A DNA stretch of 13,999 nucleotides from JBEGTT01 sp041179245 (GCA_041179245.1 JBEGTT010000192.1:1-13999); one strand, 5' to 3'; shown: positions 1-8,389, counted from the first letter of the stretch. Translations and numbers: made by a program. Notes: generated from the letters alone by a model not told the origin.

Positions 1-1
1 C

Positions 2-1330
2 CAAGATTTTTCGGAAGATACCTACCGCGTGCTCACAGCGGTGGATGCTGCGGTGATGGTCGTGGATGCAGCTAAAGGTGTAGAAGAGCAAACGATTAAG
101 TTGCTGGACGTGTGTCGCTTGCGTAATACCCCGATTATTACCTTCATCAATAAGATGGACCGCGAGGTTCAAGACCCGGTGACGCTACTGGATGAAATTG
201 AATCGGTTCTAAAGATACATTGCGCGCCGGTGACTTGGCCGATTGGCATGGGTAAAAGATTTCAAGGGGTTTATCACTTATTAAATGATGAGATTTTGCG
301 TTTTGCGCCGGGTGAAGAACACGCAAATCAGTCTGTTGAGATTCTTAAAGGCTTGGATCACGAGTTTCTTAATCGTGATTACGCGATGGAAATGGATAAC
401 TTCCACGGGGAAATTGAATTGGTTCAAGGCGCAGGTGCGACCTTTGAATTAAGCGAATTTTTAGCCGGAAAACAAACACCGGTTTTCTTCGGTTCCGGGA
501 TTAATAATTTTGGTGTTCAGGAAATTCTCAGCGCCTTAGCGGATTGGGCACCTTCGCCGTTAGCGCGTGCTGCTGTTTCTAGAATCGTCGAGCCAACGGA
601 AAAACCTTTTACTGGATTTGTTTTCAAAATCCAGGCCAATATGGACCCCAATCATCGGGACCGTATTGCTTTCTTCCGAGTGTGTTCTGGACGTTATTCA
701 CCCGGAATCAAGGTTCAACACCGTCGTTTGAATCGGCAGATGAAAATTCAGAATGCCGTAACTTTTATGGCCAATGAGCGCTCTTTAATGGAAGATGCGG
801 TGGCGGGCGATATTATCGGGATACATAACCACGGTAATTTACAAATTGGCGATACGCTAACCGAAGGCGAAGATTTGCAATTCAAGGGGATTCCTTATTT
901 CGCGCCGGAATTATTCAGCCGCCCCCGTTTAAGAGATCCGCTACGGGCTAAACAGTTGCTTAAAGGTTTGCAGGAGTTGGGCGAAGAGGGAGCGGTCCAA
1001 GTTTTTTACCCTATGGTTGATAACACCCCATTATTAGGCGCTGTTGGGCAATTGCAATTTGAAGTGGTTGAAGCCCGCCTAAAAGCAGAATACGGTGTTG
1101 ATGCGATATTTGAGCGTGCCGAAATCAATACGGCACGTTGGGTAACGTGTGACGATGCGCAGGTGTTGGCTGACTTTACGCGTTTGAACGGTTCTCGCTT
1201 AGCCAAAGATGTTGATGGAAATCTGGTTTATTTAGCTGAGTCTCGATATAACCTGAATGTCGTCAAGGATCGTTACCCCAAAATACAATTACATGAGACA
1301 CGGGAGCATGGTCAGCGACTTGATGAATAA
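2..1330 (+). CDS. prfC: Peptide chain release factor 3 (RF3), 5'-truncated by window edge
   Basis: RF3 is a cytoplasmic translational GTPase that removes RF1/RF2 from the ribosome after peptide release. The reading frame is open from base 2, so the first residues seen are QDFSEDTYRVLTAVDAA, the segment right after the G3 motif DTPGH of this family. The G4 motif NKMD lies at bases 149-160. The rest covers the G-domain end, the beta-barrel domain II (TGFVFKIQANMDPNHRDRIAF) and the RF3-specific C-terminal domain (GAVGQLQFEVVEARLKAEY). There are 442 residues visible; E. coli RF3 has 529, so roughly the first 90, with the P-loop, lie outside. A GTG or ATG near base 29 would be only an internal start. 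The C-terminus looks intact and no terminator hairpin follows. The T-run just downstream probably belongs to the next gene's promoter region. Confidence 0.96.
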   Translation, partial: QDFSEDTYRVLTAVDAAVMVVDAAKGVEEQTIKLLDVCRLRNTPIITFINKMDREVQDPVTLLDEIESVLKIHCAPVTWPIGMGKRFQGVYHLLNDEILRFAPGEEHANQSVEILKGLDHEFLNRDYAMEMDNFHGEIELVQGAGATFELSEFLAGKQTPVFFGSGINNFGVQEILSALADWAPSPLARAAVSRIVEPTEKPFTGFVFKIQANMDPNHRDRIAFFRVCSGRYSPGIKVQHRRLNRQMKIQNAVTFMANERSLMEDAVAGDIIGIHNHGNLQIGDTLTEGEDLQFKGIPYFAPELFSRPRLRDPLRAKQLLKGLQELGEEGAVQVFYPMVDNTPLLGAVGQLQFEVVEARLKAEYGVDAIFERAEINTARWVTCDDAQVLADFTRLNGSRLAKDVDGNLVYLAESRYNLNVVKDRYPKIQLHETREHGQRLDE

Positions 1331-1331
1331 G

Positions 1332-1360
1332 TGTTAATTTTTTTATTTATTCGTTAGAAT
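1332..1360 (+). promoter_or_regulatory. Possible promoter of the H-NS-family gene
   Basis: The 69-base spacer after prfC is very AT-rich. A good -10-like hexamer TAGAAT lies at 1355-1360, with a weak -35-like TGTTAA at 1332-1337 (17-base spacing). Transcription would start near 1367, about 33 bases before the gene start. The -10 is convincing and the -35 poor, so this is an inference from spacing and base composition. Confidence 0.35.
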
Positions 1361-1399
1361 GAAATTTCAGTATTTTCTGATTAACCAACGGAGAGCAGA

Positions 1400-1714
1400 A
1401 TGAATTTAACAACCTTGAGTCTGGTTGAATTAAAAGAACTTCAGCAGCGTATTCCCGCTGAAATGAAGCGCCGTGAAGAAGCTGAGAAAATCGCTTTCTT
1501 GAATGAAATGCGCGAAATGGCGCAGCAACGGGGTTTGTCCTTGGACGATGTGTTGGGTAAAGCCAAAAAAGGCCCGCGTGCAGGTGGTTCGGTGAAAGTG
1601 AAATACCGCCATCCTAGTGATGCTTTATTGCAATGGACCGGCCGTGGTCGCAAGCCTGTTTGGGTTCAGGCGTGGCTAGATCAAGGGAATCCTATTGAAT
1701 CATTGCTGGTTTAA
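1400..1714 (+). CDS. H-NS family nucleoid-associated protein
   Basis: This is a small (104 residues) DNA-binding protein of the H-NS family, which binds AT-rich DNA and commonly silences horizontally acquired genes. Residues 1-50 form a charged, heptad-like oligomerisation segment (LVELKELQQRIPAEMKRREE). A short basic, Gly-rich linker (AKKGPRAGG) follows. Residues 66-104 are the C-terminal DNA-binding domain with the diagnostic W79-T-G-R-G-R-K-P86 AT-hook-like loop. The start is set by GGAGA at 1390-1394, five bases before the ATG. The gene stands alone, with a probable promoter in front and a clear intrinsic terminator behind. Betaproteobacteria often carry several H-NS paralogues, so no specific gene symbol is assigned. 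Confidence 0.93.
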   Translation: MNLTTLSLVELKELQQRIPAEMKRREEAEKIAFLNEMREMAQQRGLSLDDVLGKAKKGPRAGGSVKVKYRHPSDALLQWTGRGRKPVWVQAWLDQGNPIESLLV

Positions 1715-1731
1715 TTAAACCTTGAGTGACT

Positions 1732-1760
1732 AAAAACGCCGAGTAGATCGGCGTTTTTTT
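1732..1760 (+). terminator. Intrinsic terminator after the H-NS gene
   Basis: A perfect stem pairs ACGCCGA (1736-1742) with TCGGCGT (1748-1754) around a five-base loop GTAGA. A-T pairs extend it outward, and a run of seven T ends at 1760. It is a textbook intrinsic terminator 17 bases after the H-NS stop, and separates that gene from rmlD. Since A-runs flank the 5' side, it could also act on the opposite strand. Confidence 0.93.
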
Positions 1761-1798
1761 ATGTCGGATATTGTTGGATATACCGCTCATTGGTTCAT

Positions 1799-2698
1799 AT
1801 GAAAATATTGTTGCTGGGTAAAAATGGGCAAGTTGGCTGGGAGTTACAGCGTTCGCTGGCACCGCTTGGGCAATTAATTTCGCTGGATAGGAATGGTGCT
1901 AGTTGCTTAAGCGGTGACTTATCCAATTTGCCCGCTTTGGCCCAAACCATCCATGAAGTCGCACCGGATGTGATTGTGAATGCCGCTGCCCACACTGCGG
2001 TAGATAAAGCTGAAACTGAGTTTGAGCTCGCTTATCGTTTGAATGCCGAAGCGCCTGCGGTAATGGCGAAAGAAGCGAAAACACTGGGTGCGCTGCTGGT
2101 GCACTATTCAACTGATTATGTCTTTGATGGTTCTGGTCACAAAGCTTGGCTGGAAGATGATCAGACTGGCCCACTCAGTATTTATGGCAAAAGCAAATTA
2201 GTAGGTGAGCAGGAAATTGCCTCAAGCGGTTGTCGCCATCTGATTTTTCGCACGAGTTGGGTTTACGCTGCACGTGGCGGTAATTTTGCAAAAACGATGT
2301 TGCGTCTAGCCGCTGATCGAGATCGCTTGACAGTGATTGATGACCAGTTCGGCGCACCGACCAGTGCAGAGCTAATTGCTGATATCACCGCACATAGCAT
2401 TCGACAAACTCAGGCTAACCCAGCGTTGTCCGGGCTTTATCACTTGGTGGCTAGCGGTGAAATTTCTTGGCATGGTTATGCAAAATTTGTGATTGCCTTT
2501 GCTCGTCAGGCGGGCCTTCCAATCAAAGTCGCTGAAGAGGCGATTTGTGCTGTGCCAACCACGGATTTCCCCACCCCAGCAACACGGCCTCTGAATTCCC
2601 GAATGGCAACAGACAAACTCCGGTCAACATTCAATCTTGCCTTGCCGCACTGGCAGCTCGGTGTTGAGCGGATGTTGCAGGAAGTTTTGAATCAATAA
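1799..2698 (+). CDS. rfbD: dTDP-4-dehydrorhamnose reductase
   Basis: RmlD catalyses the last step of dTDP-L-rhamnose synthesis, the NAD(P)H-dependent reduction of dTDP-4-dehydro-L-rhamnose, in the cytoplasm. The protein is a short-chain dehydrogenase-type Rossmann fold: the nucleotide loop G7-K-N-G-Q-V-G13, the NAAAHTAVDKAE segment typical of RmlD (61-72), and a catalytic triad T105 (in STDYVFDG), Y129 and K133 (YGKSK). The 299-residue length is usual. I chose the ATG at 1799, which gives MKILLLGKNGQVG as in the family. An in-frame TTG at 1790 would add only three residues, and neither site has a clear Shine-Dalgarno. It directly precedes rmlA. Only 38 bases separate the upstream terminator from this start, and I could not identify a convincing promoter there. 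Confidence 0.95.
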   Translation: MKILLLGKNGQVGWELQRSLAPLGQLISLDRNGASCLSGDLSNLPALAQTIHEVAPDVIVNAAAHTAVDKAETEFELAYRLNAEAPAVMAKEAKTLGALLVHYSTDYVFDGSGHKAWLEDDQTGPLSIYGKSKLVGEQEIASSGCRHLIFRTSWVYAARGGNFAKTMLRLAADRDRLTVIDDQFGAPTSAELIADITAHSIRQTQANPALSGLYHLVASGEISWHGYAKFVIAFARQAGLPIKVAEEAICAVPTTDFPTPATRPLNSRMATDKLRSTFNLALPHWQLGVERMLQEVLNQ

Positions 2699-2707
2699 AG
2701 GATTGTT

Positions 2708-3592
2708 ATGACTCGTAAGGGCATTATTCTCGCCGGGGGTTCCGGTACTCGTCTTCATCCAGCCACCTTGGCGGTTTCTAAGCAACTACTGCCGGTTTAC
2801 GACAAGCCGATGATTTATTACCCCTTGGCCACGCTGATGTTGTCGGGAATACGCGACATTCTGGTGATTTCAACCCCACAAGATACGCCGCGTTTTCAGT
2901 CTTTGTTAGGGGATGGAAGCCAATGGGGTTTGAACTTGTCGTATTGCGTACAGCCTAGCCCCGATGGTTTGGCTCAAGCATTTATCCTAGGACGTGATTT
3001 TGTCGGCGGTAAGCCAAGTGCTTTAGTGTTAGGTGACAACATTTTCTATGGACACGATTTTCAGCGTTTATTGAAACGGGCGAATGAGCAGACAGCAGGC
3101 GCTTCTGTTTTTGCTTACCACGTCACTGATCCTGAGCGGTACGGTGTGGTTGATTTTGATAAAGATCAAAAGGCGCTGTCGATTGAAGAAAAGCCCAAAG
3201 CACCCAAAAGTAATTACGCGGTAACCGGCTTGTATTTTTACGATGAGCAAGTTTGTGGCATCGCGGCTGACACAAAACCTTCGCCCCGAGGTGAGTTGGA
3301 GATTACCGACGTCAATGCGCGGTATTTGGAACTAGGCCAGTTAAACGTTGAAATTATGGGCCGTGGTTACGCTTGGTTGGATACCGGAACCCACGATTCA
3401 TTGCTCGAAGCAGGTCAGTTCATCGCCACCATCGAAAAACGCCAAGGGCTGAAGGTGGCATGTCCCGAAGAAATTGCCTACCGTGCGGGTTGGATTGATG
3501 CAGAACATTTGGAAAAACTGGCGCAGCCGCTGTTGAAAAATGGGTACGGTCAGTATTTAGTCAGTGTATTGGCTGACAAACTGGCATTTTAG
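2708..3592 (+). CDS. rfbA: Glucose-1-phosphate thymidylyltransferase
   Basis: RmlA makes dTDP-glucose from glucose-1-phosphate and dTTP, the first and feedback-controlled step of dTDP-L-rhamnose synthesis for O-antigen or other rhamnose glycans. The N-terminal nucleotidyltransferase signature G10-G-S-G-T-R-L16 and SKQLLPVYDKPMIYYPL (24-40) are intact. So are LGDNIFYG, EEKP and the sugar-binding GELEITDVN and WLDTGTHDSL motifs. At 294 residues it is full length. AAAGGA at 2697-2702 overlaps the rmlD stop and lies close before the ATG, so the two genes are probably co-transcribed. The TAG stop overlaps the stop of the converging gene by four bases. The partner genes rmlB and rmlC are not in this window. 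Confidence 0.97.
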   Translation: MTRKGIILAGGSGTRLHPATLAVSKQLLPVYDKPMIYYPLATLMLSGIRDILVISTPQDTPRFQSLLGDGSQWGLNLSYCVQPSPDGLAQAFILGRDFVGGKPSALVLGDNIFYGHDFQRLLKRANEQTAGASVFAYHVTDPERYGVVDFDKDQKALSIEEKPKAPKSNYAVTGLYFYDEQVCGIAADTKPSPRGELEITDVNARYLELGQLNVEIMGRGYAWLDTGTHDSLLEAGQFIATIEKRQGLKVACPEEIAYRAGWIDAEHLEKLAQPLLKNGYGQYLVSVLADKLAF

Positions 3593-5010
3593 TGACACAA
3601 CACCTTGCCCGGATTCATCAGGCCTTGGGGATCCAAGGCCTTTTTTATACTGTGCATTAGGGTCATCTCAACCGGGCTTTTATAACGCAGGATTTCATCG
3701 TGTTTGAGTTGCCCCAAACCGTGTTCGGCCGAAATGCTGCCGTTAAATCGAGCCACTTGGTCGTGAACACGCTGGTTAATGTCGGTTTGGTTATTCAGGA
3801 AATTGCGGCCTTTATCATTGGCAGATGCAGGGGATGACAGGTTGTAGTGCAAATTGCCATCTCCGGCATGACCAAAGGCAACGATGCGAATATTCGGGTA
3901 AGCAGTATTGAGGATTTCACCCGTGGTTCGTAAGAATTCAGGAATGCTCGACACTGGTACGGCTATATCGTGTTTGATGCTAAACCCTTCAATTTTCTGG
4001 GCGTCGGAGATGTTTTCGCGTAAGGCCCAAAGCGCTTGGGCTTGTGTTTCATTTTGGGCGATTACCGCATCGGTAATGAGCCCGGATTCAAACAGCTCGC
4101 CAAAAAAGTTTTCCACCTTGCTGCGGAGTTCGAAATCGCTGAGATTTTGGGCAGAGAACTCACACAGAACAGACCAGGGGCTGTGCTCTGTCGTAGGTTT
4201 GCGGGTATTCGGGAAATGCTGCAACACTAGGTTCAGGCAAATGTATGAAACTAGCTCAAAGGCGGTTAGCTCATTGGCAAAGGTTGCTTGTGCCGTATTG
4301 AGCAAATTAATCGCGGATGCTGGTGTCGGTAGGTCAATCCAGGTGGTGACTTGCGCTGTTGGCTTGGGAAACAGCTTCAAAACAGCCGCCGTAATAATCC
4401 CTAACGTGCCTTCAGCACCAATAAACAGGTGTTTAAGGTCGTAACCCGTGTTGTCCTTGCGTAGCGCCCTCAAACCATCCCAAATGTCGCCATTGGGCAG
4501 CACCACTTCAAGACCTAGCGTTAGGTCGCGAGTATTGCCGTAACGCAGCACCTGAACTCCGCCGGCATTGGTCGATAAATTGCCGCCAATCTGACAACTG
4601 CCTTCAGAGGCTAGGGTTAAGGGGAAAAGCTGCCCAATTCCATCGGCGGCCTGTTGTACGTCGGCGAGCGTAACGCCAGCTTCAACGGTCAGTGTGTGAT
4701 TGATGGCATCAATCTGGCGAATGGACTTCAGACGGGAAAGGCAAATCAGCACCGCTTGGCCTGTGCTATCGGGCGTGGCCGCACCACATAAGCTGGTGTT
4801 GCCGCCTTGGGGAACCATGGCTAAGCGGTTGTTGTGGCAATACCGAACTACCGCTGAAACCTCAGCCGTATTCTTCGGATACACCGCACACATCGCTTGG
4901 CCTTGATAACGACCGCGCCAATCGCTTAACAGCGGCGCTAGTGCATTACCCGTTAAAACATGTTTATCCCCAACCAGCGAGACAAACCTTGCGATGTGTT
5001 CGGTGTTCAT
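3589..5010 (-). CDS. FAD-linked D-2-hydroxyacid dehydrogenase (GlcD / D2HGDH-like)
   Basis: This is a 473-residue flavoprotein of the FAD-binding type-4 (PCMH) oxidoreductase family that oxidises D-2-hydroxyacids. The N-terminal FAD domain (about 30-215) has P67-Q-G-G-N-T-S-L-C-G76 and the conserved GGNLSTNAGG and GAEGTLGIIT segments. The C-terminal FAD-oxidase domain has FGHAGDGNLHYN, ISAEHGLGQ and LDPQGLMNPGKVL. H381, H388 and E429 match in order the metal ligands known in D-2-hydroxyglutarate dehydrogenases, so D-2-hydroxyglutarate or D-lactate is a plausible substrate. The exact substrate cannot be read from sequence. It starts six bases after the rimO stop with no clear Shine-Dalgarno, which suggests translational coupling within a rimO operon. 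Confidence 0.88.
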   Translation of the reverse strand: MNTEHIARFVSLVGDKHVLTGNALAPLLSDWRGRYQGQAMCAVYPKNTAEVSAVVRYCHNNRLAMVPQGGNTSLCGAATPDSTGQAVLICLSRLKSIRQIDAINHTLTVEAGVTLADVQQAADGIGQLFPLTLASEGSCQIGGNLSTNAGGVQVLRYGNTRDLTLGLEVVLPNGDIWDGLRALRKDNTGYDLKHLFIGAEGTLGIITAAVLKLFPKPTAQVTTWIDLPTPASAINLLNTAQATFANELTAFELVSYICLNLVLQHFPNTRKPTTEHSPWSVLCEFSAQNLSDFELRSKVENFFGELFESGLITDAVIAQNETQAQALWALRENISDAQKIEGFSIKHDIAVPVSSIPEFLRTTGEILNTAYPNIRIVAFGHAGDGNLHYNLSSPASANDKGRNFLNNQTDINQRVHDQVARFNGSISAEHGLGQLKHDEILRYKSPVEMTLMHSIKKALDPQGLMNPGKVLCH

Positions 5011-5016
5011 GTTGAT

Positions 5017-6339
5017 TTAACGGTGAACAGGCTTGGCGTAAAGATCGTGTGAATCCGCGTCGATGATCTGCACCTCTAGGAAATCACCCGGCTCCGCGTC
5101 AAAGAAATCACTGACATACACCAAACCGTCAATATCCGGTGCATCCCCTTGGGAACGCGCAATCACACCTTCTTCGTCGACTTCATCGACCAAGACCGTC
5201 ATGGTGCTGTCAATTTTTGCGGCCAAGCGGTCTGCGCTGATGTCTTCTTGCAACAGCATCAAGCGCTGACGACGATCTTCGCGAACTTCTTCGGGTGGCA
5301 AACCTTCAAGTTCGTTGGCCGTTGCGCCATCGACTGGGGAGTACGCAAACGCGCCAACCCGGTCAAGCTGGGCTTCACAGAGGAAATCGAGCAACTGTGC
5401 AAAGTCCTTCTCGGTTTCGCCGGGAAAGCCGGTAATAAAGGTTGAACGAAGGGTGATTTCAGGACAAATGCTGCGCCATTTTTTGACCCGCGCCAGCACA
5501 TTTTCAATGTCGCCTGGCCGTTTCATGGCCTTCAGAATCCTCGGGCTAGCATGTTGGAATGGCACATCTAAATACGGCAGGATTTTGCCTTCCGCCATCA
5601 GCGGAATCAGGTCGTCGACGGAAGGGTAGGGGTATACGTAATGCAGTCGAACCCAAATCCCAAGTTTGGCTAGTGCTTCACACAGTTCTTTTAAGCGAGT
5701 TTTCACGGGTTGGCCGCCCCAAAAACCTGTGCGGTATTTCACGTCAACGCCGTAAGCGCTGGTGTCTTGGGAAATGATCAGTAGCTCTTTAACACCCGCT
5801 TCGGCCAGTTTCTCTGCTTCATGCAGAATGTCGCCAATCGGGCGAGAAACCAGCGGGCCACGCAGAGAGGGGATGATGCAGAAGGTGCAGCTATGGTTGC
5901 AGCCTTCGGAAATTTTTAAATAGGCAAAGTGATCCGGGGTTAGGCGAACGCCTTGCGGAGGCACTAGATCAAGGTAAGGGTCGTGGGGTTTGGGCAAGTG
6001 CCGGTGAACGACATCCATGACTTCATTGGCTGAGTGCGGGCCTGTGACAGCGAGTACCTGCGGGTGCGTTTCCTGAACGATGTTGCCTTTGGCACCCAGG
6101 CAGCCCGTGACAATCACTTTGCCGTTTTCGGCGAGGGCTTCACCGATAGCATCGAGTGACTCTTCAATCGCAGCATCAATAAAACCGCAGGTATTGACAA
6201 CAACCAGATCGGAGCCTTCGTAGGACGGCGAAATGACATAGCCTTCAGCGCGCAGACGGGTGAGAATTTGTTCAGCGTCACTGCTGGCTTTGGGGCATCC
6301 TAGGCTAACAAAGCCGACGGTGGGGATTTCTGGTTTCAT
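5017..6339 (-). CDS. rimO: Ribosomal protein S12 (D89) methylthiotransferase
   Basis: RimO is a radical-SAM enzyme that adds a methylthio group to the conserved aspartate of ribosomal protein S12. The N-terminal UPF0004 domain holds C15, C51 (NTCGF) and C80 (TGCLG), ligands of the auxiliary 4Fe-4S cluster. The radical-SAM motif C147-N-H-S-C151-T-F-C154 binds the second cluster. The sequence GPHSANEV and the long match through YAYLKISEGCNHSCTFC-type residues separate it from MiaB. The C-terminal TRAM domain includes DEVDEEGVIARSQGDAPDIDG. Length (440) equals the E. coli protein. The start gives the expected spacing to C15, but no strong Shine-Dalgarno is seen. The FAD dehydrogenase gene follows after six bases, and trxA is divergent on the other side. 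Confidence 0.97.
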   Translation of the reverse strand: MKPEIPTVGFVSLGCPKASSDAEQILTRLRAEGYVISPSYEGSDLVVVNTCGFIDAAIEESLDAIGEALAENGKVIVTGCLGAKGNIVQETHPQVLAVTGPHSANEVMDVVHRHLPKPHDPYLDLVPPQGVRLTPDHFAYLKISEGCNHSCTFCIIPSLRGPLVSRPIGDILHEAEKLAEAGVKELLIISQDTSAYGVDVKYRTGFWGGQPVKTRLKELCEALAKLGIWVRLHYVYPYPSVDDLIPLMAEGKILPYLDVPFQHASPRILKAMKRPGDIENVLARVKKWRSICPEITLRSTFITGFPGETEKDFAQLLDFLCEAQLDRVGAFAYSPVDGATANELEGLPPEEVREDRRQRLMLLQEDISADRLAAKIDSTMTVLVDEVDEEGVIARSQGDAPDIDGLVYVSDFFDAEPGDFLEVQIIDADSHDLYAKPVHR

Positions 6340-6372
6340 ATTGCGATCAAGTTCAGTCGATAACGGGCGCGG

Positions 6373-6381
6373 ATTATCTCA
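6373..6381 (-). promoter_or_regulatory. Possible extended -10 element for rimO
   Basis: On the minus strand TGAGATAAT reads as an extended -10 (TGN followed by GATAAT), about 35 bases before the rimO start. The expected -35 position holds only GTGGAT, a poor match. A TTGACT further upstream (plus-strand 6439-6444) has no well-spaced -10. The 257-base divergent spacer 6340-6596 must hold promoters for both rimO and trxA. I see no strong candidate for trxA. Confidence 0.3.
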
Positions 6382-6540
6382 GAGGACTCTGGTAAATCCA
6401 CCCGTAGAAGCGACAGATAGGGACTTTTTGTCATTAAGAGTCAATATTTTGATTGGGCTTTGGCGCTTTTGGCGAACATTGTTTTTTTAAGCCTTCCCTT
6501 GAGCCAGGAATTTCGCTACGATGCATCAGCTTTCGTTACA

Positions 6541-6577
6541 GGGCCTTTTGTGAGTTCTTCCAAAGGCCCGATTTTTA
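6541..6577 (+). terminator. Terminator-like hairpin in the trxA 5' leader
   Basis: A perfect eight-base-pair stem GGGCCTTT (6541-6548) and AAAGGCCC (6562-6569) encloses a 13-base loop and is followed by GATTTTTA. It sits 15 bases ahead of the trxA Shine-Dalgarno and no coding region lies between it and the divergent rimO. It therefore cannot be a plain end-of-gene terminator. It may be an attenuator or an mRNA stability structure. The stem is certain; the role is inferred. Confidence 0.5.
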
Positions 6578-6584
6578 TCTCCCC

Positions 6585-6591
6585 AAGAGGA
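6585..6591 (+). promoter_or_regulatory. Shine-Dalgarno fixing the trxA start
   Basis: AAGAGGA lies five bases before the ATG at 6597. The frame is open further upstream to about 6453. This ribosome binding site and the family N-terminus rule out the longer form. Confidence 0.85.
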
Positions 6592-6596
6592 TTTCC

Positions 6597-6923
6597 ATGA
6601 GCGAACTCATTCACCACGTTACCGATGATAGTTTTGAAGCAGAAGTGCTCCAAGCCCAGCAGCCTGTGCTGGTAGATTACTGGGCCGAGTGGTGTGGCCC
6701 CTGCAAGATGATTGCCCCCATTCTGGATGATGTTGCCAAGGAATATGCTGGCAAACTCAAGGTGGTAAAGGTCAATATTGACGATAACCAACAAACTCCA
6801 GCCAAGTTTGGCATTCGTGGCATCCCGACCCTAATGATTTTCAAGAACGGAAATGTTGAGGCAACTAAAGTGGGTGCCTTATCCAAGTCGCAACTAACCA
6901 CATTCGTTGACGGTAACTTGTAA
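6597..6923 (+). CDS. trxA: Thioredoxin 1
   Basis: Thioredoxin is the cytoplasmic dithiol carrier that reduces disulfides in many enzymes, such as ribonucleotide reductase, and is itself reduced by thioredoxin reductase. The redox centre W32-C33-G34-P35-C36-K37 is intact, as are the buried D27 and the cis-proline P77 in GIRGIPT. The protein has 108 residues, the usual length, starting MSELIHHVTDDSF. Rho follows 206 bases downstream, a widely conserved neighbour pair. The leader contains a terminator-like hairpin, and a second perfect hairpin sits just after the stop. Confidence 0.98.
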   Translation: MSELIHHVTDDSFEAEVLQAQQPVLVDYWAEWCGPCKMIAPILDDVAKEYAGKLKVVKVNIDDNQQTPAKFGIRGIPTLMIFKNGNVEATKVGALSKSQLTTFVDGNL

Positions 6924-6934
6924 AAGAACTCTGA

Positions 6935-7060
6935 ATGTTCCGGGAGTTTTTCTGCTCCCGGACTCATTGGAAGTCGCAAGTCTCTTTACTGTTTCAAGCT
7001 TTTCACAATACCTTCCCCCTCTTTGTCGTTCAGGTTGTTTCCCTATCCCCTTCTGTCTGA
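6935..7060 (+). CDS. Possible short leader ORF upstream of rho
   Basis: An ATG at 6935 opens a 41-codon frame ending at TGA 7058-7060. It begins MFREFFCSRTHWK and is rich in F, V and S. A weak AAAGA lies seven bases upstream. The ORF spans the hairpin at 6939-6962 and most of the pyrimidine-rich rho leader. E. coli has a different small leader peptide, RhoL, at the equivalent place, but I see no similarity to it. Translation here could shield the nascent leader from Rho, but the frame may be chance. Confidence 0.2.
   Translation: MFREFFCSRTHWKSQVSLLFQAFHNTFPLFVVQVVSLSPSV
6939..6962 (+). other. GC-rich hairpin between trxA and rho
   Basis: A perfect eight-base-pair stem TCCGGGAG (6939-6946) and CTCCCGGA (6955-6962) has an eight-base loop containing TTTTTCTG. 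No T-run follows the stem, so it does not fit a standard intrinsic terminator. It may protect the trxA mRNA 3' end or mark a processing site before the Rho-sensitive leader. Confidence 0.55.
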
Positions 7061-7129
7061 TTGTGAATTCATCCTATTAGGCAGGTCAGCTTTGGTTTTT
7101 TATTCTCACTCCCACACTCATTCCTAAAT
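6963..7129 (+). promoter_or_regulatory. C-rich, G-poor rho leader (candidate rut region)
   Basis: By hand count, bases 6981-7129 hold 43 C and 18 G, with clusters such as CCTTCCCCCT (7011-7020), CCCTATCCCC (7041-7050) and CTCACTCCCACACTCA (7105-7120). Such unstructured, YC-rich RNA is what Rho binds (rut sites). Rho is known in E. coli to limit its own synthesis by terminating in its leader. The region also lacks a Shine-Dalgarno before the rho ATG. The composition is seen directly; the autoregulatory role is inferred. Confidence 0.55.

Positions 7130-8389
<1,260 letters not shown>

Noticed and set aside
1790..1798. TTG start for rmlD three codons upstream
   Set aside because: The ATG at 1799 gives the standard family N-terminus; neither start has a clear ribosome site.
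3908..4444. A 178-codon open frame on the plus strand
   Set aside because: It lies antisense inside the well-supported FAD dehydrogenase gene, and its translation shows no recognisable domain.
5149..5629. Two overlapping plus-strand frames of about 100 codons
   Set aside because: Both are antisense shadows of rimO, which has all its catalytic motifs.
6498..6522. TTGAGC with TACGAT as a possible trxA promoter
   Set aside because: The spacing is only about 12-13 bases; TACGAT alone is too weak to call.
6453..6596. An N-terminal extension of thioredoxin by 48 residues from an upstream in-frame start
   Set aside because: AAGAGGA at 6585-6591 and the usual family N-terminus MSELIHHVTD place the start at 6597; the extension resembles translated non-coding DNA and covers the leader hairpin.
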